In this document: positions 1-12,100 of the stretch, piece by piece | How positions within the stretch are numbered: the first letter of the stretch is position 1 | Layout: every line of letters begins with the position of its first letter | NCBI GenBank assembly: GCA_037039925.1 | Contig: JAXRKP010000947.1 | Location: 1-64,000 of the forward strand | Direction of reading: 5' to 3' | From: Doris montereyensis | Lineage: Eukaryota > Mollusca > Gastropoda > Nudibranchia > Dorididae | Length of the DNA: 64,000 nucleotides | Notes under the pieces: model-generated | What the model was told of the DNA's origin: nothing | The model's input: only the letters and a program-made list of their open reading frames with translations | The model's database searches: none | Translations under genes and position numbers: made by a program

Positions 1-124
1 CCACCGGCCTGGCTGTCTGTGGATCCGGTGTCGGCACGTTCATGTTCCCCCGCTCACGGAGTTCCTGCTCAAACAGTACGCCTGGAGGGGGACCATACTC
101 ATCATTGGTGCCATCATATTTCAC
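1..124 (+). CDS. MCT-like exon (first visible; helices 5-6), frameshifted
   Basis: The exon enters from off-window; bases 1-2 finish an Ala codon. It reads [15 protein letters not shown], then resumes one frame away as [16 protein letters not shown] and GAIIFH. A five-C run at about 47-51, where six would keep frame, marks the break. The donor CAC|GTAAGT is at 125. Joined to the next exon it reads [15 protein letters not shown], the usual helix 6 end of the family. Confidence 0.9.
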
Positions 125-3100
125 GTAAGTAGAGGCCATCATATTTCACGCATAAGTAGAGTGCCATCATATTTCACGTAAGTACAGTGCCATCATTATC
201 ACGCACATAAGTAGAGTGCCATCATATTTTAAGCAGAGTGCCATCATTATCACGCATTTAAGTAGAGTGCCATCATTATCACGTACGTAAGTAGAGTGCC
301 ATCATTATCATGCACGTAAGTAGAGTGCACGTCATCATTTCACGCAAGACGCAAGTAGAGTGCCATCATTATCACATACATAAGCAGAGTGCCATCATAT
401 TTCACACGTAAGCAGAGTGCCATCATTATCATGCAAGTAAGTAGAGTACCATCATATATCACGTACGTAAGTTTCATATTTCACGTGCAAGTAGAGTGCC
501 ATCATATTTCACATAAGTAGAGTGCCATCATATTTCACGTAAGTAGAGTGCCATCATATTTCACGTAAGTAGAGTGCCATCATATTTCACGTAAGTAGAG
601 TGCCATCATATTTCACATAAGTAGAGTGCCATCATATTTCACTGCATTAAGTAGAGTGCCATCATATTTCACGTAAGTAGAGTGCCATCATATTTCACGT
701 AGCAGAGTGCCATCATATTTCACGCACGTAAGTAGAGTTCCATCATTATCACGTACGTAAGTAGAGTGCCATCATATTTCACTTACGTAAGTAGAGTGCC
801 ACTTTCATGTTCACAAAGTAGAGTGCCATCATATTTCACGTAAGTAGAGTGCCATCATATTTCACATAAGTAGAGTGCCATCATATTTCACATAAGTAGA
901 GTGCCATCATATTTCACGAAGTAGAGTGCCATCATATTTCACATAAGTAGAGTGCCATCATATTTCACGTAAGTAGAGTGCCATCATATTTCAGTATAGA
1001 GTGCCATCATATTTCACAGAGTGCCATCATATTTCACGTAAGTAGAGTGCCATCATATTTCACGTAAGTAGAGTGTCATCATATTTCACTTAAGTAGAGT
1101 GCCATCATATTTCATCAAAGTAGAGTGCGATCATATTTCACGTGCGTAAGTAGAGTGCCATCTATTTCACATAAGTAGAGTGCCATCCTATTTCACATAA
1201 GTAGAGTGCCATCATATTTCACGTAAGTAGAGTGCCATCATATTTCACGTAAGTAGAGTGCCATCATATTTCACGTAATTAGAGTGCCATCATATTTCAC
1301 GTCCGTAAGTAGAGTGCCATCATATTTCACGTAAGTAGCGTGCCATCATATTTCAAGTATGTAAGTAGAGTGCCATCAATTTCACGTATGTAAGAAGAGT
1401 GTCATCATATTTCACTTAAGTAGAGTGCCATCATATTTCACGTGACGTAAGTAAAGTGCCATCATATTTCACGTAGGTAAGTAGAGTGCCATCATATTTG
1501 ACGTGGAAGTAGAGTGCCATCATATTTCACATAAGTAGAGTGACATCATATTTCACGTAGTAAAGTGCCATCATATTTCACATAAGTATAGTGCCATCAT
1601 ATTTCACGTACATAAGTAGAATGCCATCATATTTCACGTAAGTAGAGTGTCATCATATTTCGTAAGTTAGTAGAGGCCATCATATTTCACGTATGTAGAG
1701 TGCCATCATATTTCACGAAGTAGAGTGCCATCATATTTCACGTAAATAGAGCCTTGAATGTCAAGAGAGTTATATTAAAGTCCTTTTTAAAGTCATTAAG
1801 GCTCAGAGGGCTGTAACTTGTCCCAGTTTATATCATTAGTGGCATGATACATCATCATTATTATTAGGGACAGGTTTTACTCCCCTGCTGATGTAGGTAC
1901 ACATTTGCGCCTGGGTTGAGTGCAGGAAGTACAAGTGGACAGTGGAGTGGGTGGGTGTTGCTGGTGGGTCCTTCCTTCTTGTTTCTGTGTCATTCTTTCA
2001 CAAGTTGTTTTTATCTTGGTCTTTCCTCTTAGTTCACTTTGAGATTACTGCAAATGGTTGACAGGATAAATTACGATATCACACACACACACACACATAC
2101 ACACACACACACGCACACACACACACAGACACACACACATACACATACTTCCGTATCTAACTTTCGTATAGATATATTATTTAGCTTTTATATCTCTTAT
2201 TCAGCAAATTATAAAAATGGTTGTATCCTTTATATTAATAACATACATTTAAATACTTTTTGTAATACACTATTTTAAGAAGTTAAAGTTTATGTAACGG
2301 TGGATTTTAAGGTTTTCATCTTACGTATAAAAAGAAATTCTTCTGTTTTCAGGGTTGCCTGTGTGGTGCTGTAATGCGACCCTTGGAGGCAAAGCCGTTA
2401 CCAGATAAACATCGGAAGCCAAGAGCTAAAAATATCCTTGATCGCATCAAAGAAACTGCCAATCATAAAACTAGGTGATTAAAAAGATTGTGACAGCCAT
2501 TTAACATTCTCCTTTGTATTTTCTTATTTACTTATCCTCTTGCCCTCACGTCGCCTGCTAGCGCCCACGATGCATATGCCCTCACATCGCCTGTCATCAC
2601 CCACAACAGATAGGCCCTCGTATCGTCCAGGATCGCCTTAATCGAGCACAGCGTACTTGTTGCCTAGTGACGCCTACATTTCTAATCACCCGGCTCTCTC
2701 TTCCGGCTATTTGAATTGTAGAGTAATTTCCTTTTTCTTTTTTTCCTTTTTTTTTTTCACTGTTTGATTTTTCTATCAGTGTAATAACCAAATTGTTCAA
2801 TTGTCTATACCTGGAAGTTTTTCACTGTTTGATTGCATACTTCTATCAGTGTAATAACCAAATTAAAGTTCAACTGTTTAGTTTTTTGTTGATTGCATAC
2901 TTCTATTAGTGTTCAATAACTTGAAGTTTTTCACTGTTTGGTGCAAATTAGTTAACAAAAAGTTCAACTGTCTGTCTATACAACTGGCAGTTTTTAAATG
3001 TTTGATTGCAATGTCTTCTATTAGTGTTTAATAACTATCAAATTAAAGTTCAACTGTCTGTCTATACAACTGGAAGTTTTTTAATGCTTGATTTAAATGT

Positions 3101-6100
3101 TTGTAATGTGCAAATTGTTTGTGTGTAATGATTTTTTTTTAAAGTTATGTCCTTTGTCCTGAGGAAATGAGCTAGCACAGGTAAATACACTGTACTGTGA
3201 AAACAGCAGCGCAGAAATTGATAGGCCTTCTGGGGGAAAGAGGGTTAAGTAAATAGAAAAGTTTCTTGGAGGCCATTGTGGCCCATAAAGCTAAAGCTCA
3301 TCGCAATTTCTATAGCGTGAACAGGACTCTAATCTGAAACAGATATTGACACCCAACCTAGTGCTTGTACCCATTTTCATGTACCTGGGTCGAGTGGGAA
3401 AAAATGCATACCACGTGTCTTTCCCAAGGAATACAACATCAACCTAGCTTTGCTGGGATTCAATCCCAGGACCTCATGGTCCCAAGTTTGGCAGCCTAAC
3501 CCCTCAGCCACCTACATTATTTGTATGCATTTTCAATTTGCTCGCATAAAAGTATATTTATAGTGTATTTTAAGTATAAAAAATGACTAGGCCATATAAG
3601 ATCAACAAGTAAATATATTTGTAATATGTACGACCTTTGAAATCAGCAAACATTGATGCGCATTTTAAACATCATTGACATCTATTTTCATTGCCATCTT
3701 CCCAGATCTGTCTCAGAGAGCGTGGGATTTTCAACCCTCTCCCAGAGGAAAACGATCCGAGAAGGTTTGATGGAAGCAAAGCCAAGCGGGAAAAAAAAAC
3801 CTGCAAGACAACGATTCGGACATCGGCTCCTTGCCCAGCATTGCGTTTGTCAAACGGCTGGACAGTTTGACGCCAGGAGGACTTGATTCACGCCGCAGCT
3901 CAGCTCTGTCTGTTCAGCCCAGGAAGAAGACGCCCATCTGCTCCAGCCATGAAGGTGCGCCCATGTTGTTGCCAGAAGGCGACTCAAAGCCTGGATCCCC
4001 CGCGCGCACAGCGCTGCATCCTCCGAAATGCAGACCTCCAATGTTGTCCCAGTAAATGAGGATGCAGGTAAAATTTCCTGTAGAGGCGAGATTTCGGGTA
4101 CCTCGATTGATGGCGGGTTTGCATGGCCGAGACGGTTTATAAACTACGTGTACTTTCCTCCTCCCGTCATCCGCTCCTCCCCTTAAGTGAACGTTTTGTA
4201 ACTTGTCTATTTTTAGTCTCCCTTTCTGTCCAGAATTCTCACATTTAAATAGAGATTGGCCGGTCCATTATGAATCAATTTATTTTGTTCATCACGCACA
4301 CATACTGACAATGTTCAATGGTCTACGTATCAACTGTCTGTGGGGGACTTGATGGTCTTGAGGCAAGGTGTTGGCAGCTTCGACAAATGAACAATTTTGT
4401 GGAGTAAAAACCCAGCCCCACCCCCCTTGGTCCAGGTAGATGGAAGGACAGCTAGTCCCATAAGAGATGGAGATAAAAAAGAGTTCTGTGCAGATCACTA
4501 CGCTCTGTGCATGTTAAAGACCACTTGGCTTTTTGCAGGGGGAGTCCAGGCCCAAATTTTACAAATCGTTTTTTAAATTAAATGTCAAGTTCTGGTGGAA
4601 AAATTCTTCAAATGAAAACAATCTTTGAATCCTTTAGAACCTACAATAAAATAGTGTTATTCTCATTGACCTGGTAACAAAACCTTTGAATACAAAAAAC
4701 AACCAACTCAACAATTGTATGTATATAGATAGATAACTTTTCACTTTTTCCTCTTTTGAGCAGATTCTGAAGCTAATGATGCCGGGGAGAAAATCACGAA
4801 TTCCAAGGAGTCTGACGGTGCAGCAGATGACCAAGACAGAAAAATCTAGCGGGAGATTCAAAGAAAGACGACCAGATGGACTCTACCAACGACAGATTGG
4901 ATGCGAGCAAAGTGAGTAGGAGAATGGTCTTGTATAGCATTTAACAAAATGTGCTGAGTTAGTGGTTGTTTCCTGATGTTTTTATGAATGGGCAATTGGC
5001 TTCAGGTGCTACTAGCAGGTCCTGCTTCTTTCCTTTCATTCTTTCACTTGGGGGGAGGGTCCTGCGCATTTAAAAAAATATTATTTGATATAGACAATTT
5101 TAACCACCACCATTGTACTCAGCATGTCTAGATTTTTTTTATCATGCGGTTGCCATGGGAACGCCGCCATGTTGGACTTTCATTGTTAAAATAACAACAA
5201 CTTGATTTCAAATAGGCTTTTTCAGTTATGAACAAATTTGGCTATAACTCTGCACACATTATTCAGTTCAATATTTAGTTGCAACTAACGGTTTTTTTGG
5301 ATGAATTAAGCTGTTTTGATTTTATGGATTTTTTTGTAAATGCATATAGCAACCTTTCCAATTTTGGCAAATGTAATCACAAATATATTCGCTTTGCAAA
5401 AATTTGAAGAGATCAAAAATCGCTACTGGGAATTATTTTTTTTGTGTTATAGATTTTATACACCAAATTTGAGGCAATCAGACAATGACTAAAAAAGGAG
5501 ATCGCATATCACTGTCAAAAAGTAACATTTTGAGAATCGCATTTCTGATATTTTTTTCCTTTATTTTAATATTTTTTAGCATGTAAACTTATCAAAGAAT
5601 AATATAATACTTTGAACCATCATACAATCTTGAGAGGCTATCAAATACTTCATTTTCGACCCTATTTCAACTGCTCCAGATCCCTTATACTCATGTCGGA
5701 ATGGCATTTTTCTTATAACAGGTGTGTGGAATTTCCGTCATATTCGGGCCGATCTTAGCTAATATTGACAATAATTCATCAAAAGCAGATTTTTCGGATA
5801 GAGTACTTTGTGGTATTTAAGATGACTACCAACGTGTTATACTTAATACAACATTTCCGGCTTTTTATGATACAACCCGATGTGTTGAAGGTTAGACCGG
5901 TATCATTTCTAAAAAATTTGTATAAAATGAAAGAATTGATACTGTTATGATATCAATCTCAAGGGAAGAAACTGCTCCATCCTGTAAAGCAATAAATGAG
6001 TTTTGTCCCCTTTGCGGTTAAACTGCTTTCCTCAGGAAACTCTGTTGCCAGGCTGCTTAGAAGAACCATAGTTTTTGTGCAAGTTCTGAATAATTGAAAA

Positions 6101-9100
6101 TTATTTTCATTTGAGGAATTTTTCTACCAAAAGTGAGGTTTCACGAAGGAAAATTTCATTGCTTTCCCATCTTGGGAAAAGAATTTTCAATCACCTAAGC
6201 CACCATTTTCAACATATGTAATGCTTAAATAGTTGGAATATAGTAGTGTCGTTCATGCCTACCCATAACCTTTAATAATCATACTTGGTATATCAAATCG
6301 AGCATAGCATACTTGTTGTAAATAGGTTTTGTTATTATATTTTCTAAAATGCCATTTTGTTTTCTCACCTTTTAGACACCTACTGCAGGTACTTCCCCAA
6401 ATCACAGATCCAGCAATGGAGGAACTCCTAAAATTAAAGGAGAGTTTGCTCCCTTGCTTGAGATTCCTGCTCCATCTCGTTATCCCAACGGCACTGTTTT
6501 GCCCGGCGGTTCTGGCGGTAGCCGTACCAACATGAACCTTATTAACAGTCTCCACTACGTTGCATTTGTCCAAAAGAGATCTGGCACGGCCGCTCTATCG
6601 CAAGAACATTTTCTACAGTGGCAGCGTCTTGAACATTCCACAGCACAACTCACAGGCCGACATGAAGAGCTACATTGCCAGTATAACGACGATACCTGGA
6701 GAAAACGATTTCGTTGACAAACCCAGCAAGTCGGCTACGTTCTTTAATTCTTGTTGTAAATGTCTGCCAAGAGTCGGCATCAGGGACGTCCTCAGTGAAA
6801 TGATTGACATTTCTTTATTCAAGGACATCAGCTTTATGCTCATTTGTTTAGGCAACATCTTGGCCTTTCTGGGATTCTACGTTCCGTTCGTGTTCCTGGT
6901 GGATCAAGCCGTGTCTCTGGGCATTGACAAGAGCCAGGCAGCCTTTCTCATCTCCATTATTGGTGAGTTCTTTGTGTGCGGATGGGGGAGATGGGGAGGA
7001 GGCAAGCGACATTTGTGCTGTCTTTTTCTTCTCTCCTTTTTTTAATGGTATTGGTAGTTGAGTTGGTAGATTGCTGGATTTGGAATCTTGAGGCTGCTTG
7101 GTTTGAATTTTGACTTCACTAGCTTTTGACATTAGGTCCTTTGAAAAAAGACACTTAACAACCATTTCCACGCTTGACCAAGGGGCAAATGGTTACTACT
7201 ACTGCAAGGGGCAAATGGTTACTACTACTGCAAAGGGCAAATGGTTTTACTACTACTGCAAGGGGCAAATGGGCAAATGGTTACTACTACTGCAAGGGGC
7301 AAATGGTTTTACTACTACTGCAAAGGGCAAATGGTTTTACTACTACTGCAAGGGGCAAATGGTTTACTACTACAAGGGCAAATGGTTTTACTACTACTGC
7401 AAAGGCAAATGGTTTTACTACTACTGCAAATGGTTTACTACTACAAGGCAAATGGTTTTTACTACTACTGCAAGGAACAAATGGTTTTACTACTACTACA
7501 AGGAACAAATGGTTTTACTACTACTACAAGGGGCAAATGGTTTTACTACTGCAAGATGCAAATGGTTTTACTACTACTACAATGGGCAAATGGTTTTACT
7601 ACTGCTACAACAAGATGCAAATGGTTTTACTACTACTACATGGGGCAAATGGTTTTAGCTACTACAATGGGCAAATGGTTTTACTTACTACTACAAGGAA
7701 CAAATGGTTTTACTACTACTACAAGGGGCAAATAGTTTTACTACTACTACAAGGCAAATGGTTTTACTACTACATAAGGGGCAAATGGTTTGACTACTAC
7801 TGACATCAGTTATGGAGTGACACCAATGTTAGTTTACTTAAAGTCCAAAGTCCAAAGTCTTTGCACTTGAAAGAGGCAATTCTTTTAACTTGACGTGTTC
7901 AGCTTTGATACTTTTTCTCCTCTCTGTCTTTCTTGGCTTTTGTTTCTTGTTCTTTTGTCATGGGGGGAAAATGACAAATTGTGGTATGTTTAGGGAAAGA
8001 AGACAAAGTATGGTCATGTCATGGGAACAATCCAGCCAGTGTGATGTCATAGTCCAAAGTCACAAAATCTGATGCACTTGAAAGAAACCGTTAACACAAA
8101 ATGATAATGTCATTAGGAAATAACACAAAATGTGATGTCATAGGGAAAATGACAAATTAAATGTTATAGAAAAAGAAGACAAAGTGTTATGTCACAGGAA
8201 GAACACAAAAAGTGATGTCATAGGAAAGAACACAAAATATGATGTCATAGAAAAGAACACAAAATGTGATGTCATAGAAAATAACACAAAATGTGATGTC
8301 ATAGGAAATAACACAAAGTGTGATGTTATAGAAAAGAACACAAAGTGTGATGTCATGGGAAACAACACAAAGTGTGATGTCATAGGAAAGAACACAAAGT
8401 GTGATGTCATAGGAAAAAACACAAAGTGTGATGTTATAGAAAAGAACACAAAATGTGATGTCATAGAAAAGAACACAAAGTGTGGTGTCACAGGAAAGAA
8501 GACAAATTGTGATGTCATAGGAAAAAACACAAAGTGTGATGTCATCAGAAAGAACTCAAAGTGTAATGTCTTAGGAAAGAACACAAAAGGATGTAAAAAA
8601 ACCAACAGATTCGTTATGTCCAGGAAATATCATAAAGTGGGATGTCATAGGAAAGAACACAAAGTATGATGTCAAAGATAAGAACACAAACTGTGATGTC
8701 AAAGGAAAGAACACAAAGTGAAATATTGTAGAAAAGAACACATAGTGTGATGTCATAGGAAAGAACACAAAATGTGATGTCATAGGAAAGAACACAAAAT
8801 GTGATGTCATTGGAAAGAACACAAAATGTGATGTCATAGAAAAGAACACAAAGTGTGATGTCATAGGAAAGAACGTAAAAGATGTCATAGGAAAGAAGGT
8901 AAAGGGTGATATCATAGGAAAGAACACAAAGTGTGATGTCATATGAAAAGAACACAAAGTGTGATGTCATAGGAAAGAACACAAAGTGTGATGTCATAGG
9001 AAAGAACACAAAGTGTGATGTCATAGGAAAGAACACAAATTGTGATGTCATAGGAAAGAAGGTAAAATGTGATGTCATAGGAAAGAACACAAAATGTGAT

Positions 9101-12100
9101 GTCATAGGAAAGAACACAAATTGTGATGTCATAGGAAAGAACACAAATTGTGATGTCATCTAAAAAGAACACAAATTGTGATGTCATCTAACAGTTGCAG
9201 ATTCTTCTAAAACTGCTATGTTTTTCTCTGTATTTGAGTTACATTGAGAGGCCAGAGTTACATTGATACGAGGCCAGAGTTACGTTGATTGGAGTTACGT
9301 GATGATGGGCCAGAGTTACAAATGTGATAGGCCAGAGTTACATTGAACAGGCCAGTTAATTGATACGAGGCCAGAGATTGATACGAGGCCAGAGTTACAT
9401 TGATACGATGTCCAGTTACGAAGGCCAGAGTTACATTGATACGAGGCAGAGTCTTCCGAGGCCAGAGTAATGAAGGCCAGAGTTACTATGTTTTGATACG
9501 AGGCCAGAGTTACATTTGAGTTACATTGATACGAGGCCAGAGTTACATTGATACGAGGCCAGAGTTACATTGATACGAGGCCAGAGTTACATTGATACGA
9601 GGCCAGAGTTACATTGATACGAGGCCAGAATTACTGGGTGCACTCCCACGAAAGTGAAGATAGCCAGAAAATTGTATTTCCCATACCCTGTATTTTCTGT
9701 CGTCACAATCAAAATTTGCTCTCATGGACTCGTAATCTATTGCGTGGAGTAGTTATGTCATGCCTTTTATTGACATTGAAACTTTTGTGGTGGATATAGA
9801 GGTGATATACATGTACATGTATAATTTCTAGATTTGACAAACTTGTGAGACAGACATGATCGTTGGTGGGCGTGAGACCTGGTCTTTACTTGTATGGTGT
9901 AATTGAGTACCTGACTATAGGCAGACAAATCGTAATGAATGTTGACACAACTGCACGGGAGGCAACTAACTATATCATGCCCTCCCGGGAAAAAATAGGA
10001 AATCTGTAAATTATAAGCGCCTTCTTGGGGGCATAAATGATGTAAAATATATGATCCTGCGTTTAAAAGTTTTTTTTTATTTACTTGAGAAAAGATTTTC
10101 TTATGTTTTCTTTTCTTTTTTTATCTTTTCTGATATCGCTTTTTTTGTATCTGTTTGTTCCTACAGGCATTACCAACACTATTGGGCGAGTTCTGGTGGG
10201 TAAACTTGCTGATCTGCGCATAGTGGACAGCCTTGTCATCACATATTTAGCCATCGCGCTATGCGGTGTCATCACAATGCTGTGCCCGTTCTGTTCGTTT
10301 ACTCCTCCTTGCAACGGCAGCGGCGCTGTTTGGCTTTGGTGTTGGTAAGTACATATTATACCACCTGCACTCATTTGTCCCTAGTACAGTAAGAGTGGTG
10401 TCGATGGCCGAATGGTTAGGCTGCCAGACTGGGGGTCATGAGGTCCCGGGGTCAACTTCTAGCAAAGCTAGGTACGACGTTGTGTTCCTTGGGAAAGAAA
10501 CTGTGTAATTCCTAATAGTTGACAAATTCGTGAGACAGACACAACTTTTGGTGGATGTAAAACCTGGGCTTTTTATGCTATAGTGTAATCGAGCAACTGA
10601 CTATAAGCGTTTTTCCCCTACTCATCCCAGCTGCATATGAGTACAAGCACTAGCTTGGGGAGTAAAAATCTGCGTCAGTCTAGTGTCCTGTCCAGGAGGT
10701 AATAGTTGTCACATATTCCGCTGCACACTAGTGAAACCGGAATAAGCTCCGGCTCTATGGGCCAGTTGCAACCTGGAAATAACTTTACAGTAAGGCTGTG
10801 GAATGGATTGCTAACAGAAATAAAAGTCAGCAATAGCACTGAAGACTTTAAAACAGAATTAAATACATCACTTTAAAACCAAACTTGCATTTATGTTATT
10901 TGAGCTAAATTAAACTATGCTTGCTGATAGATAGTAATACTTTAGAGTTGAGTTGGTCAGTTGTTATGAAGAAGATATGGATATGATACATGCTGTTATG
11001 AAGAAGGTATGGATATGACACAGGCGGTCAGTTATTATTAAGAAGATATGGATATGACACATGTGGTCAGTTGTTATGAAGAAGATATGGATATGACACA
11101 TGCGGTCAGTTATTATGAAGAAGATATGGATATGACACATGTGGTCAGTTGTTATGAAGGAGATATGGATATGACACACGCGGTCAGTTATATTATGAAG
11201 AAGATATGGATATGACACATGCGGTCAGTTATTATGAAGAAGATATGGATATGACACATGCGGTCAGTTATTATGAAGAAGATATGGATATGACACATGC
11301 AGTCAGTTGTTATGAAGGAGATATGGATATGACATGCAGTCAGTTATTATGAAGAATATATGGATATGACACATGCAGTCAGTTGTTGTGAAGAAGATAT
11401 GGATATGACACATGTGGTTAGTTATTATGAAGAAGATATGGATATGACACATGTGGTCAGTTGTTATGAAGAAGATATGGATATTGCTGTCAGTTATTAT
11501 GAAGAAGATATGGATATGACACATGTGGTCAGTTATTATGAAGGAGATATGGATATGACACATGCGGTCAGTTGTTATGAAGAAGATATGGATATGACAT
11601 ATGCGGTCAGTTATTATGAAGAAGGAGATATGGATATGACACATGCGGTCAGTTGTTATGAAGGAGATATGGATATGACACATGCGGTCAGTTGTTATGA
11701 AGGAGATATGGGATGCGGTCAGTTGTTATGAAGGAGATATGGATATGACACATGGACATTAAACGAGAATGTTGTTAAATTGTTACATTCATTTGAAATG
11801 AGATGGTATAGAAAAATCTTTAGAGTTTTATGGGCAAAAAACATCCATAAGAGAAAAGAGTTGCAGGAAAATGACGAATGTCGGTAACGGTTTGTCAGAG
11901 CCCAAATAACAAAATAATTTGGCCATATCAAACGCCATGAAATTCCAAGGAAGGATGATTTTAGAGGGCCAAATGAATGGGAAAAGTAAGAGTAGAGAGA
12001 AGCCATGCAGAAGAAGATGTCACGGTGCAGTTAAGTAGCTCTGATTTAAGCCATCAACAGTGTTTTCCAACATGTGGTAACATTTTGGGCTTAGACCAGT

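Noticed and set aside
2080..2148. His/Thr-rich peptide over the AC run
   Set aside because: Dinucleotide repeat translation artefact.
8184..9187. Long open frames on both strands (up to about 180 codons)
   Set aside because: They follow a 27-bp tandem repeat; every frame is periodic and none has independent coding signals.
10396..10460. tRNA gene candidates (also at 17255, 17343, 24830, 58268 and elsewhere)
   Set aside because: A- and B-box matches belong to SINE heads; no complete cloverleaf with acceptor pairing was found and each head runs into a SINE body.
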